From Chelydra serpentina (taxonomy: Eukaryota; Chordata; Testudines; Chelydridae), in the NCBI GenBank assembly GCA_037349315.1, contig JBAIAC010000033.1, positions 26,926,001-26,990,000 on the forward strand: a stretch of 64,000 nucleotides of DNA, written 5' to 3'. Positions 1-12,380 of this stretch are shown here, piece after piece. The notes under the pieces were generated by a model that searched no databases, was not told the origin of the DNA, and was given only the letters and a program-made list of their open reading frames with translations. How positions within the stretch are numbered: position 1 is the stretch's first letter; each line of letters begins with the position of its first letter. The position numbers and the translations under genes were made by a program.

Positions 1-2720
1 AAACCTGCCTGGCTGAGGCAGCAAACAGGCTGCCGTTCTGCTTTCCACCATGGTGAGTGTGCAAATGAAAGGCGTGCTCCTTGTATAGGGAAAGGATCCA
101 TTAGGGAGGTATAAGGAAAGGGCAGCTCTCTGTCTCTCCTTCCCCACCTGCACAGCACCAGGCAGCTGGTGCCCTCTGTTTACGGCTGTGCTGCTGATTA
201 AATATTGAAAGGCTTCGGTTGCTTTTGTGCGGAAGCCCAAGTCCAGATGAAAATGAGGCTGTCTGAGGACAAATCTCCCCTGGCAGAGGGGGGCCTCTCC
301 TCTCTCTGGATCAACATTACAGTACGGCTCCCACTTGGGCAGGTGCAAAGAGCCATTTGGGTGCTCGTGTGAAGGCTCAGATGGGGCATGGGTGCCCAGG
401 AGATTTTTGTCTGGTCACCCCAGAGCTGTCTGATGGCCGAGGGGGATGATGAGTGTTGTAGGGTGGCGAGGCGGACTGAGGGTCCAAACAGTAATTCAGA
501 GGGACCCAGTGGCACTCAAAGGCTGCCCAGAGATTAGTCATGACCAAGGCTAAGCCAGAAGGGCTCAGGTTCAAGCAGCAGCCCCTCATTGGCTGATCTG
601 CTGTCTGTGTCCACCTTTCTGACCCCACACAGCTCCAGTACACACCTCCAAGAGAGAGGCACCGGGTGAGTGATAGAGACAGAGGCAGAGAGAGAAGATT
701 TGTTGTGGGTTTAGTGGGATAGAATGGGAGAGGAGAGTCAGGAATACGGTGGGGCTGGAGGAGGTGAGGAGGAGGTGGAAACACCTGTTGGGGTTTTGGG
801 GAGAGAGTCACTTGGGAACACAGGGACAGCTCACCACTGGGCATCCATATGCAAGGTACTCATTTACATAGGCTAATATCCTCCTAATGAGCAGTTCTGA
901 GAACTCACCACGTTTGCATGGGTTGCTTTTGAAAATCTCAGCGAACACTGGGCATTCAGCCAATGTGGGGCAGCAAACTCCAGCGCTGAAAATCCCTTGC
1001 GTGTCTGGCTTCCACATGGAACCCTAGATGGGGCCCCAAATAGCTATTTGCACCAGCTCAAGCTTTTGATGTGCTGCCCGTGATGTGTAGAATTGTCCCT
1101 TCTCCGCTTCCCACCCCACTTTTAGCACAGAATAGGAAAAGCTGCTTCAATAGCGCTTTTAAAAGCTAGTGACCAATTTCCCCCCTTGCCCTCCATCTCT
1201 TTCTGAGTCTTTTCTGTCATAATTCATGTAGTGTATCCAAACCTGAGTGGATATAGGGAAAGCCATTGGATGCCAACAGATCACAGAGAGGAATAGAGCT
1301 AGGAGACTGGTTCCTCTGGAAGGAAGAAATTCTTTAAGGGATAGTGTTTATGTATTTTCTTACAATGGACAATTAGCTTGGGCAGCGATAATTTCCCTGG
1401 ATTGCTTCATACATGTATTGTTTTAGAATATAGATGGCCTTGAAAGTAATTGATCATTTGTCCATGTAATTTCAATCAAGTCTGTTAAACCCAAGCTATT
1501 ACCCCTAGAGAGGTTGATGGTAAAACGCGATGGTGGGGAGTGCTATAGAAATGCCTACAAATAAATAAAATAAATAAACGAGCTATGTTATGTTTACACA
1601 CCTGCAAAAGTCATTTAGATGAGGATCAGCCTAGATTTCTAAGCGATGGTACTTTTACAATATTTACTATAAAGCACATCACACCCAGCATGGTGTTTAG
1701 AAGCCTTTCAGATGTTAGATGTTTACAATACAGTGGAAGAAGATATCATTTTTATCTTGCTTGTTTAGAATGAAAGAAGGCATCTCCTGTGGGGAATTCA
1801 CTGTTCACTACACATTTTCTTGAGTCTAGAGAACCAATTACAAACCCCTGAAAGAATGCTGGGCTTGATTTCAGAGATTATATTAATCAATTAACACTGT
1901 GCCAGCCTCTAAGTATTTGTAAGATGATAATTGCTAGTTATCCATGATTAAAGGGACAATGCCATGATAGAAATGATGAAACCTTTTCAGCAGGTCTAAA
2001 TCAAGCCTATTTACACCAGTTGAGGTTTTGGCCCATGATCTACTTAAAATCAAATTACAAATCCATACCACACTATCCCTTTTATTGTTAAAACCAGAAG
2101 AGAATTCAGAGTATCAATCACTTTTCACCATTTCTGCTTTATACTGTCATCATTTTAGTGTACCTGGTCAGTTTCACTTTCTGTTTCTAGTCAGTTTCCA
2201 TTTCCTGTTCTTTTGCACTAATTATCAAAAAGTCTTTGGCTTTCCAACTCTGCAGCAGAAAGTTTATTTCTAATACAAAATACTTCCTGTGATATTTAAA
2301 AGTCAAATGACTGAAACAGATTTCTTTTTCTACTCTATTTTATTAAATCCTTTGTTCCTTAAAAAAACAATCCAAAACAAAACCGACAACTTCTAAAACC
2401 TCTCCCTGAACTAGAGCTGGTTGAATATTGTCTGTGAAATACATGATTTGACAGATGTTGATTGGGGGGGGGGGGGGAATCATGTAGAGAATGAATTCAA
2501 TTTTCTCCTATATAGCTATAAAAATACTCTAATTTGGGGACCCACGTTACAATGTCTGAGAACTTGGAACAAGGCAGAAACACCATCACTTGACTCATAT
2601 GACAGATCCTATTCTATTCTAGAACACTTCTGCTCATTGTTAGTTGAGAGAGATGAGACACTCCGCCTTGCCTTCTCCATAGCTGAAAGCACTGCAAGCT
2701 ACTAATGTTCCTTACATGAC
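1..2720. other. no gene or repeat recognised
   Basis: Open frames here are short and overlap on both strands without family similarity. There is a small A/T simple repeat (AAATAAATAAAAT-type) at about 1558-1578 and a run of 14 G at 2464-2477. Nothing else was recognised. Confidence 0.5.
2464..2477. repeat. homopolymer run of G
   Basis: Fourteen consecutive G on the plus strand, a mutable simple repeat with no visible context. Confidence 0.95.
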
Positions 2721-2945
2721 AGTGTAGCCTAGTGGATGGAGCACCAGTGTGATATTCAAGAAACTTGTGTGCTAGTCCCTCCTCTGTCACTAGCCTGTTG
2801 GGTGATGTTGGGTAAGTAATTTGAGCTTTCTTGGTCTCAGTTTCCCCAGCTGCACAGTAGGGATAATTATATTTCCTTTGTAAAGTGCTTTGAAGTCTTC
2901 TTGATGAAAAGCACTACATAAGGGCTAGGTATTATTGTTTATACC
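2721..2945 (+). repeat. MIR-like SINE
   Basis: It starts with a tRNA-like head (GTGTAGCCTAGTGGATGGAGC). It continues with the MIR core order: a region resembling CTCTGTCACTAGC, then GTTGGGTAAGTAATTTGAGC, the CTCAGTTTCCCCAGCTG box and GGGATAATTATA, and ends with an AAGTGCTTTGAAGTC-type tail. Divergence is high, as expected of an ancient amniote SINE. Confidence 0.75.
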
Positions 2946-5734
2946 CACAAGGCTACCAGACAGCCTAGGAATGAGATTTGAATCCATGTCCCCTGTAAGG
3001 CAATGAAGAGGGCTAACCATTGATTCAACACAATGCCTCGTTTAGCTCTAAATGGACAGTTAGCTGTGATACGTATTTGTCACATGTTCTCAGACGGATA
3101 CCTTCATTTCTACAGTGCAGTTTGCCCAGCATATGTGTGTTATCTGTAGAATGGGTTGAAATTTTTCACACAGAATTTTTTCCAGTTGGAAAATGTGACT
3201 CTGTCAACTTCAACATTTTCTGTGCAACAAGGTTGACTGTGACAGCATTTAACGCTTTTCCAATCAGGAGACTGGAATAAAAAAACTGATTTTGATTTTG
3301 AAATTAGATGATGTTTTCATTTGGAATGTAGATTTGAAACAAACCCCCCTCCTCCCCATCATTTTGAAATGTTGGATGGTTTCATTTTGATCGAAAACAC
3401 TGACATTTTTCCCCGGCCACATTTTGGATTCAAAACTTTTAGGAATTTTTCATTGTGTGAATTTTTTGGGGAGTTTGACTTTTCCATTCTGATTCAAAAT
3501 GGATACTTCGGAAATGACAAGGGGGATGAAAAATCCCATTTCCTGACCAATTCTAGTTATGCGCTTTCCCCAGCGGCACTGCAGCAGCAGAATCTTTTAC
3601 CTGGTGAGAACGGACAGGGCGGGTTTTTTCCCCAATAAAAACAGCAATCGAATTTTAAGCCATATCTGAAACGGAGGTAAAGAAAAGCCTCCTGAGAGGC
3701 CATTTCAGTGCTAATGGGGGTCAGGATGAGTTCTATTTGCAGGGCTGCCCAGGAACATTAGCAGAGTCTGACAAGAAACACAGGTTATCGACTTTCTAAT
3801 TTGACCACACAGATCATGAAAGACCCACAGCTGAGGCCTGAGCAAAGAGAGGCGTTCAGCTTAAATGCCTATTGTGCTGCAGTCAGTGAAGGCCTGGGCA
3901 AGGGATTTGGGCTTTGTGTTATCTCCTCACCTTCACTCCACCAGGGCTCTCCCACAATTGGATTCAAAGCCCCGCCATCCCCTCCGTGTCAGGGTGGATT
4001 ATGGTTTCCAAAAGAGCTCAGAGCCAGTAATTCGAATGCTCAATGCCCAGGTTATCAAAAGAGCTCTGCCCCGTCATGCATGCAGGATGCTAACCGGCCC
4101 TGATCATAGATTCTGCTGAGCCCTTCTGAAAATTCTGGCCTGATGCTATTGGTTGCATGGCCCTTGGCAGATGAATTGGAGGGCTGATCTCTGTCGGGCT
4201 GGTCACGGAGTCAATAAATGGAGGTGCTGGCCAGTCTTTATAGATGCTCCTATAACACACCAACACAGTGTGTGCAGTCACATCTCTTTCTAGTGTCTGG
4301 ACTCAGAGACGATAAAAGCCTGCTGCTTACAGATAAAAGGAACCTCTTTTAGCTCAAGTAGGTCACATGCTTTGGGTGCTGAAGTTCCCAGGTTCCAACT
4401 CTGCTGTGAAGCGAGGTGCCTGTAGGTGAATAGCCATAGCTTGTTACAACATGGGACTGACCTCCTGTGGACCTCACATACTTGGGACTAGCTTAACAGC
4501 TGGATGGCCTGATTTTCCAAAGTGCTGATCGCCAGACAGTAAATAGTGAAATCGGTGGGAACTACTGGATGCGCCACTCATATGGAAGTCAGGCCAGGAG
4601 TGCGTAATTCAGTGGCTTAGTGCATCTGAGCCTGTCTCCCTCCAACAGATGACCCCACTTAAAGGAATTATTTAATGCAAACAGTGGAGATCTGAGTTCT
4701 AGGACCTTAATACCACAGCGTCTGTAATATATGCGGCCCCTTGTTTTTATATGAATTCACACTTAGCTCTGCATGTGGCCCTGGTTCTGATCTGCTCTCT
4801 CTCTCCATATATATATATATAATATCTGTGGTTTAATTTAATTCTTGGCTTCAAAGCAGGTAGGTGGACAAGGGGGAATGCGTTGTCAAAGGATTGCTAT
4901 CAGGTTGACACGGTTACAGTGCTGTGAATGCAGGAGAAGCTTTTGAAGAGATAGGTCAGAGCATGGCTGTGTGTGTAGAACTGGGACTCTGTGCTTAGCA
5001 GGAAGGAGAAGGACAGTTCTGTCTGCCATTTATTGGCAACAGGGTGACTTTTCAGATTGGAGTAATAAATGCATTTGATACCTTTTGAACTGGAGCAGAA
5101 TGAGTAGTTTCCCACCCCTGCCATCACATTGCCTGGTGCAGAGCCTGTAACTGCCAGCTGAAGGATTTCTCTCTTCTATCCAGAAGGGCTATAGGGGATA
5201 AAGGAGCCATTTCCGTAATTAACTCCTGTGGTTGTTGCTGTGTTAATTAGTGGTGGAATCTAGAATGTTGGCAAAAAGGTGTAACTAATTTGGCCAGGGA
5301 TGCAGCCCAGAGCTAGAGAGGTTGTGGGTGAATTTCATTAGCAAAAATCAGCTAATAGATCAGTCCAAGCATGAGGTATTTGAATAGGAAATACTGGGAA
5401 GGTTTTCTCGACTTGTCTGCATGACTTTCACAGCACTGGGTTTCCCCGCATAGCTTTGCTTTGTGGCCATCTGGCACTGTTTGCTGTCTTGTGAACCTGC
5501 CCTATCTGGTCATTCTGACTCCACCATGTCCTATAACTCCAGAAGCCCAAGCGCAAGAGAGTGCTGAGTTTGTTTTTTCACACGTTCCTTTCCATTGAGC
5601 TAAAAGACTGCTTCTAGCAAGCCTTAATTGTAAAGCCACTGGTATGTCTCCATGATAATGAGATTCATACATGTTTCACTGTTCATTTTCTAAATGTTCC
5701 AGGTAGCCAGATGTTTCCCTTGGGGCGTGGGGCT
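2946..5734. other. no gene; simple AT-rich repeat segments
   Basis: From 3140 to 3560 the sequence repeatedly uses TTTGAAAT, TTTCATTTTGA and GAAAATGT words, a low-complexity dispersed repeat rather than coding DNA. A (TA)n run lies at about 4807-4822. No supported exon. Confidence 0.4.
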
Positions 5735-5895
5735 TATAGAAAGTGCAAATGATTTGGACCCAGGTGCTGACAGCAAGATCACTAGTTTTGCAGAAGATAG
5801 AAAAGTAAATAAGAAACAAAATGAGCCAGACTCTGAAGGCAGCAGGCAACTTCTGTGGCAGGGCCAACGTGGTTCAATATCAAGAGATTTACAAT
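5735..5895 (+). pseudogene. old CR1-like LINE reverse-transcriptase fragment
   Basis: The plus-strand translation reads NDLDPGADSKITSFAEDRKV, followed after a gap by ISRDLQLS. CR1 reverse transcriptases have INDL...G..SK..KFADDTKL...LQRDLDRL in this position, so this looks like a decayed catalytic FADD block (ADD changed to AED). The match rests on short motifs only. Confidence 0.45.
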
Positions 5896-6004
5896 TGTCA
5901 ATCTGAAAGCAAAGATTAAATCAGGCAAAAAGTAAACCTAATGCAACAGTTTTCTGCCCAGGTTTCTTATCTCGCTAGGTCCCTTTCTTTTATTTCTTTG
6001 TCCT

Positions 6005-6300
6005 TACTAGCATGTGCAACTCCTCCCCATTGAACACCATCTGTGAATTTCATCATTGTCCTGTGTGCCTCCTTCCAGATAATTCACAAAGGCGTTAAAT
6101 GAGAAGAGATCAAACAGTGGGCTCTGAGTTGGCAGCTCTCCCCACTCAGAACACTGCTTTATTCCATTACCCTTTGCTTATACCCTCCTAGTCAGTTTTC
6201 AGTCACAACGTAGTGAAGCTGAGTAAGCTTTGGTGAAACACTTCATCAGCTGCTTTACAAAAATCCAATAGTATTACCCTTGTGGTCATGTGACAGTGGT
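6005..6300 (-). repeat. old CR1-like LINE fragment
   Basis: Words such as GTGTGCCTCCTTCCAGATAA, CACAAAGGCGTTAAATGAGA and the end of the stretch (CACTTCATCAGCTGCTTTAC) follow a block that recurs in bird and reptile CR1-type LINEs in reverse orientation. No open frame remains. Confidence 0.4.
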
Positions 6301-7564
6301 AGAGCCTCCCAGAAAGAGTTGCTTTCTTTTCACATTAGTCAAAGAACACGATTAGAACAAGGAAAAGAATATCATTAAGGATAATGCTACTCTTTCTCTC
6401 TCTCGCTGCTTCAGTGGAGAACTTCTGCTTGGTAGCTTCCCCGGACCCCAGCTCCCTTCCTGCTACCGGGTTAGAGGAAAACACTCCAGATTGCATGGCA
6501 AGAATCTGTTCTTTAGAAGGCCCTTCCCAAAATGCTGCTTCTTGCTCATGGATAGGATGAGGATTCCATGTGAATTTCACTCAGCCCTGCTGGAGAGCGA
6601 AGACACCTGAATCCACTACCTTTGCCTTTCTAGGGCCTGTTCCACAGTCTGTTAAAGTCAATGCAAGTTTCCCAGGGACTGCTATGGGCTCTGGCTCAGG
6701 CCCCTAATAATTGCTATGCCACACCGTGAACAAATTTAACCCCTCATCATCCAGGTTTGCACGCCCATTCAAAATGCATGAGTAAGTGTCAAACAAGGAT
6801 TTTGCTGGCTGAAGTGGAGGCTTGTCCAGCCAAAATAAAAATAATCACAAAGGTCTGAAGGATTAAAAACTTTTTGAAGGCAGCTGTTCGCTGACATTAG
6901 CAAAAATTAGCAGGAATAGGGCTGAGGCTCTCCAAGTCACCAAATTAAAATGCCTTCTGTGGTGGGATTCCACATACATTAACCAATTCCACACACGAGC
7001 AGTGAGATTTGTTCAGGGCAAATGAGTAATAAAAGCTTTTCCCCTAGAACAAGGCAGGGCCTAAAATAAGCATCCTTTTTGAGGATCCCTAGCTGCCTGC
7101 ATCCTTAAGAACTCATGCTTGGGAGAGACACAGGTATCTTCTGAAGCAATATTTCCAGCTGTCAAGGGTGGAGTGGATTAGATCCCCATTATGTCATTGC
7201 ATCAGCCTGGTGATCACATGGTAGATTAATAAGCAACAGCTCTAATAATTAGCAACATACATGACCGAGTTTCTTCTGCATGCAGTAAGCTTCCTAAAAG
7301 GGGCTGAATACTAGCAGTGATTCTTGTGGGAGCTCAGCGCCTCGCTCAGCATTTGTCCCCCTGTGATTTGGCTTTGGGCTTTTGAGTGTACATCAAACAG
7401 CTGGATCTGCTGCATTAAACATCACTGCGGCATTCAATTTAAGCACAGTTGCTCTTTCAGTAGGTCACCTGTCCTCCAGTGTTTAAAGGAAAGAAGTTGG
7501 GGTGAAAAGGGGGCTAGGGTGGATGCAACATTTAACCCTTTCTGCACCCTAGAGGCATGAAATA
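6301..7564. other. no gene or clear repeat
   Basis: Only short open frames are seen. A segment at about 6637-6710 carries an AAAGTCAATGCAAGTTTCCC block like the palindromic short repeats described elsewhere. Confidence 0.4.
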
Positions 7565-7579
7565 TACAGAGAAGAAAGT

Positions 7580-7699
7580 ATCAGAGGGGTAGCCGTGTTA
7601 GTCTGGATCTGCAGAAGCGACAAAGGGTATGACCCACGAAAGCTTATGCTTCAATACCTCTGTTAGTCTATAAGGTGCCACAGGACCCTTTGTCGCTTC
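7580..7699. mobile_element. Penelope-like element end, inverted composite, 15-bp TSD
   Basis: The left part is the element end in reverse (TAGCCGTGTTAGTCTGGATC). The right part is the same end in sense (CCCACGAAAGCTTATGCTTC, then TCTGTTAGTCTATAAGGTGC). The two parts share an inverted GCAGAAGCGACAAAGGG sequence at 7611-7627 and near 7686-7704. A perfect 15-bp direct repeat TACAGAGAAGAAAGT flanks the unit at 7565-7579 and 7700-7714, so the composite integrated as one event. The right part includes the GAAA half of a hammerhead-like core. Confidence 0.75.
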
Positions 7700-7714
7700 T
7701 ACAGAGAAGAAAGT

Positions 7715-8533
7715 GACCCCAGTGGGGCCCTATGGACTTGTGCTCTATGTTATTTTGTGTTGTGTTTCATTCTAATCAACAGGTATGCAAGCACCTGACT
7801 GGCCCTGAGCCTGTCCCAAGAATGCATATGGGAGGGCAAGGGCTGGCTGCTCCTGCAGCACCGAGAGCATTGCCATCTCTCAGATTTGCCCTACAGAACA
7901 AACTCCTCCCCCTCGCAGCAGCTTAATAGTGTGCTGTCACATCACGGTGCAAGGTCGCCGTGATAATCCGTGGAGTTGCTCTGTCCCACAAGCCCAGCTT
8001 GCAGGACTGACCTGTGAAACTTGAGACAGTCCTGCAAAATGTGGGGCTTGTGACAAACAATCATGCTTCTAAGATGCTAACATCATAATTTAATGTGATT
8101 TCACTTCTGCTCCACTAACATTTCACGACGTCCATCCTTACCTGCAGGCTGCCATTAGGTAATGGGAGCCGTGTGTTTCCTCTAATTTTTTCCATCCACG
8201 TGCGGAATAAATGTTGTTATGTGCACTGAGGTATGTGGAGATGTGTGCCACCCGTCGAAACAAAAAACCTCGACATAATCTATTATTTTTTAAAAGTTAC
8301 CATGGGGATAATTACTCCAGCCAGGACAAGTTAGGCATTTTAGAATCACTATTCAAAGAATTAAATGTAAGTGTAAGAAAAAAAAATGATGAAATGCATA
8401 GAGCAGTCAAAACACTAAAATAACACACGTCGAAAGAATAAAATTACAGAGAATATATGTGCATTGCAGGAAGTACCAAGAAGTAACGGACAACAATAAT
8501 AATACAAGTTTTTTTGTGCTGGGAGGTGAGTGT
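7715..8533. other. no gene or repeat recognised
   Basis: No family resemblance in any frame and no clear repeat. Confidence 0.4.
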
Positions 8534-8662
8534 GAAAGAGAGAGTGTGTGTGTGACACAGAGACTCTTTGTGTGTGTGTGACAGAGAGACTCTTTGTGTG
8601 TGGGTGACACAGAGACTCTTTGTGTGTGGGTGTGTGGGTGTCACACAGAGACTGTGTGTGCT
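8534..8662. repeat. minisatellite, about 26-28 bp unit
   Basis: About four imperfect units of GTGACACAGAGACTCTTTGTGTGTG. It gives open frames in three phases on the minus strand, all artefacts of the repeat. Confidence 0.9.
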
Positions 8663-9100
8663 GGCTGCTGGGGACGTTTCTAAGAGGTGGCATGTGCTGT
8701 CTCTTTAAGACACTCACTGAAAGCTCTCCTGCTCTGTCCTGAACCCTGTTGTCTCCCCTCTGCTCTCTAGATATGGGGTACATGGGCAGGGTGGGAGAGT
8801 GTGAGTGTGAGACACCTGGCTGCTGGGGAAATCTCAGAAACAGTGCACTGTCTCTTTAAGAAAGGCACTCACTCACTGTTCACTGCAGCAGCTCTGGGAG
8901 TCCTAAGCTAGGCTGTGTTCCCTTTAGGGTGACCAGACAGCAAATGTGAAAAATCTGGACAGGGGGTGGGGGGGTAATAGGAGCCTATATAAGTAAAAGC
9001 CCCCAAAATTGGGACTGTCCCTATAAAATCGGGACATCTGGTCACCCTAGTTCCCTCTGCCCTGCTCTGCAGAGATGGGATACAGGGGTGGGGAGTAGGG
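8663..9100 (+). repeat. internal two-copy duplication, second copy split by a MITE
   Basis: Copy one (about 8663-8816) and copy two (from 8817) both begin GGCTGCTGGGGA and contain CTGTCTCTTTAAGA, CACTCACT and a CTCTGC...AGATATGGGGTACA or AGAGATGGGATACA segment. The second copy is interrupted at 8925-9049 by a short hAT MITE. The origin is unknown; an LTR-type or satellite-type repeat is possible. Confidence 0.6.
8925..9049. mobile_element. hAT-type MITE, 125 bp, 8-bp TSD
   Basis: The inverted ends are TAGGGTGACCAGA and TCTGGTCACCCTA. The target duplication is GTTCCCTT (8917-8924) / GTTCCCTC (9050-9057). The interior is TATAAAATCGGGAC-type. A second copy is at 37456-37573, also with an 8-bp duplication. 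Confidence 0.85.
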
Positions 9101-9319
9101 GACACCCTGACATCAGCACCCTCTTCTCCCCCACCCCGCCTGCTCTGCACAGCCAGCAGGAGAGTCCTGGGAGGGAGCCACGGGCGGGGAGGGGCACCTG
9201 AACACATGCTGCCGGCTGTGCGCACTCTGCTAATCAGCTGGGCGGCATTTGAATCTCTCCTGGGCAGCTACCCAAGCACGCAGATTACAGGGAACATTCT
9301 CTTCCTGTCTTGCCCGCTG

Positions 9320-9475
9320 ACTTATTCTGTGACCCTGAGCACAACATTCCACTAATCTGTGCCTGCCTCAGTTTCCCCCTATAAAATGGGGCTAATAAAA
9401 TGTGCCCACCTTTATAGAGTGCTTTGAGATCCCTTGATGAACAGTGATATATAAGTGCAAAGCTATATCACCAAT
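9320..9475 (+). repeat. MIR-like SINE, 3' part
   Basis: It contains TGTGACCCTGAGCACAAC, GCCTCAGTTTCCCCCTATAA, ATGGGGCTAATAAAA and an AGTGCTTTGAGATCC tail, in the MIR core order. The tRNA-like head is missing. Confidence 0.7.
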
Positions 9476-10184
9476 GGTTAATACTATTAACCCCAGGTAC
9501 AATGCAACGTAGACAGGAATTTAACAGGACTGCTTGTGAATGGCACCATTGGCCCAGTGTACAGGAGACACATGACTGTTATCAAGAAGACATTTGTATG
9601 GTGCCCAGGCACTGCACGGACAGGTATTTTAGCTGGGCCATGCTGTGCTGATGGGTTTCTGCTAAATAAGCAAATTTGTCAGGGTTGTGCTGCTAACAGA
9701 ATGAGCAATCACTGAATTGAGGCAAGTCAGCCCTGCATCCTTATGCAAAACATTTCTTGCTTGAAGTGCAGATGGAGCCAATTATAGTGTTTGTATTTAT
9801 CCAGTGCTAGGGAGACTGCCTTGCTCCCTATCTATATTTCATGAGCCCCTGAGGCTTGCTGAGCCGTGGTCTGCCTGCAGTGTCTTTGAATGGCTTCAGA
9901 ACTGGAAGAGGAGTGATGGCTTAAGATTTCTGTAGGAAAGCCCATGGACAGGTGAAATATGTGGGGATCTCTCCCCTTCTTGCATTGGATTTGGCCCCCA
10001 GTGCTCAGGGCTGGATGTTGTTTGGCTCTGGACTGGTCTCTTAAAATCTGTCTGTATTCAGACATGCCTGGGTGACTGGCTGGCTCGTCCACCCACCAGT
10101 CATTAGGAAGAGTCAAAAAACAAGCCGCTCTGCATCACCGAATAGCAAATAAAAAAATCCAGCTCTTCAATGTCTTTTCCATCT
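9476..10184. other. no gene or repeat recognised
   Basis: Nothing recognised in this stretch. Confidence 0.4.
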
Positions 10185-10432
10185 TTTATTCATCTAGAGG
10201 TTAAATATGTAACAGGCCTATTATTAGCTCACCTAGCCCAGCTGTCTAGCCAGTGCGAGGATTATCCCAATAGGACACTGAATAGCATTTTGTCCAGTCT
10301 GATTTTAAACCTCCCAAAAGATGGGGTTTCTGTAATTTCCCATGGGATGCTGTTCTTCAGCTCAGTAGAGATCACTCTAAAGAGGTGTTTGCTGGTAGCC
10401 TGCATTTGAATTTCTTGCCTTCATTCCTACCT
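10185..10432 (-). repeat. CR1-like LINE 3' fragment
   Basis: The block TTTTGTCCAGTCTGATTTTA, ACCTCCCAAAAGATGGGGTT, TGGGATGCTGTTC and AGATCACTCT...AGGTGTTTG is the reverse complement of the CR1-type C-terminal coding and 3' UTR region, diverged and without an open frame. Confidence 0.6.
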
Positions 10433-10477
10433 GTGACGCCCCCACGCCCCACCCACATCTTCGGTGGATCCTCGACT

Positions 10478-10548
10478 GGTGTAAATGGCGGTAGGTACAC
10501 CGATTTCAATGGGACTGCACCACCAATTCAGGATCTGGCCCCTAGAGC
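10478..10548. repeat. short palindromic TCAATGG-family repeat
   Basis: The arms TGGTGTAAATGG and CACCGATTTCAATGGGACTG are followed by TTCAGGATCTGGCCC. It matches the family seen more completely at 28462-28547 and 30761-30850. Confidence 0.5.
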
Positions 10549-10554
10549 ACATTA

Positions 10555-10718
10555 AGGCCTGGTCTACATTTACAGTGTAGGTTGACGTAGCTACCGACCC
10601 CCGAGTGCCGTAGCTCTGCCGACTAGCCCCCAGTTTAGATGCAGCTTGGTTGATGGAAGGATGCTTCCGTGGACCTAGCTGCCGATCCTTGGAGTGGTGG
10701 CGTTCTACAGCAAACTCC
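10555..10718 (+). mobile_element. truncated MITE end (GGCCTGGTCTACA type)
   Basis: It begins GGCCTGGTCTACATTTACAG with GTTGACGTAGCTACC inside, then a block similar to turtle cut-and-paste MITEs (GTTTAGATGCAGCTTGG, GACCTAGCTGCCG). No matching inverted right end was found, so the copy is truncated. The superfamily is not established. Confidence 0.5.
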
Positions 10719-12287
10719 TTCCATCTCTGCAGACATGGTCAAAGTCGCTCTCCTCCCGCCACACCAAAATGCAAAGCAATCATATTTCATTAAAAGAGAA
10801 GCTCCCTGTCTCTTCCTGAACCCTCTTCTTCTGCTACAGCGGGTCACGCATTTTTCATCGACATTGTTCTTTTTGACAGAAAATGGCTTTTTCTGGGGAT
10901 GATGCAATTCAATCCCTGCCTCTCCACAGGATTCCTGGTCAGAACGTCCTGGAGGATGGCTCTTTCCAGGCAGCCAGAATCTGCTGCACAGCCTCTATTG
11001 CTGAGGCTGACAGGATCGCTCCCAGTTTTTCACTACAGCATCCATTGGCCTTGTGTCCTTGTCATTTGCAGTAGGAAGTTAGGGATACTCCAGATTCCAG
11101 TTCTGTCTACTCTCATACACCCGTGTGAACATTCAGTTGCTTCGGTGGTGGCGAGCCAGACCACATCCAGTGTGCACTTACAAATGAATGTAATGTATCC
11201 TTCCACCTGTCCCATTCCCTGGATCCCTGTGACTGAGCTGTGGGAATTACTTGACTGACTTGTAGCTGCCCCTGTTTCACTCACCTATGTCTCTCTGGCT
11301 GGGGTCTGCTGAACTATTGAAAAGCCTGTGAGCTCTGAGAGGATCAGAGCATGCGGTGTTTTGGCTGCAGGCCTTTCTTGGGTCATTAAGCAGCGACACT
11401 ATCAAATGTTACTGTGCCACAGCTGTGTCTCACGTCACTAGGAAATAACTTCCACCAGCCTTTTGGAAATTAACCTCCGAACTTGCTGTGACTAGGAAAG
11501 CGTTTGTCTCTGAGTGTAAATCGCTGTAATCCAGGGGCAGATAATGTCAGGCTGGAATAACTCCGCTGAAGTCAGGGGAGGGTCATCAGTGGAAAACTGG
11601 TGCCCAGGTGAGAAGTGGTGTATGTGAGAGGATTATCAAACCCAAGTGGGCCGAATTCAGACCTGGTGCAATTGTGCCTGCCTACCTGACTGACGTCTGA
11701 ATATGGCCCAGTGAAGTTACTCCAGATTTATACCAACGTAACTGAGAGGAGAATTTGGTCCAGAGGCTAGAAAAGTTGAGCCAACAATATGATTTCCTGG
11801 ACACTGTGAATGCTGCCTTTGTGGTCCCTGTCTGTCCATCTCCTCTCTCAGGATCCTCTCCTATTGGGGGGGTAGCTCTCTGTTAAATACAGCCTGTCGG
11901 CCCCACCTTTCCTTACATACATTCTTCTGCCTCCCTTGTTTTGCAGTAGGGAAATCCTTGCTCTAGCACTCTGCGGTACGGGGTTCCCTGCAGCATGACT
12001 TCATGGAGATTGCTCGCTGGACTTGTGAATAGAGTTGGCTTTTTATAGCAGTGTCTAGCTAAGAAAGAGCTGCTGGCCCCTTAGTACACAGCGTCCCCAG
12101 AATCTGCCCTTCAGTTACAATAACGCTTTGTAGACTCGTCTGAACTCTAGTGTGCTTCTCAGACGGGCTGGTGACGGTTAACTTCCTCTGCTGGAATAAG
12201 ACAAAGCTTTCTCTCCCTCGCTGTCTTTTCTCTTGTGTTGCTTGCTCAGTCATTCCTTGTGAAGATTTTAACACATTAAATATTGCT
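10719..12287. other. no gene; degenerate palindromic short repeats
   Basis: Around 11540-11765 there are blocks (AACTCCGCTGAAGTCAGGGG, then GTTACTCCAGATTTATACCA) resembling the TCAATGG palindromic family. No exon is supported. Confidence 0.4.
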
Positions 12288-12380
12288 TGCAAGAACATAA
12301 TATTGGCCATGATGGATCACCCTATTGGTCCATCTAGTCCTGAATCCTGGCCAGTTCTAGACATTTCAAAGGAAGTTGAG
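12288..12380 (+). repeat. CR1-like LINE fragment
   Basis: AAGAACATAATATTGGCCAT, then TTGGTCCATCTAGTCCTGAA and TCCTGGCCAG, is a recognisable block of reptile and bird CR1-type repeats. Confidence 0.55.

Noticed and set aside
8415..8783. 122-codon minus-strand frame with repeated SLCVTHTQR-like peptides
   Set aside because: The peptide repeats are the translation of the minisatellite at 8534-8662.
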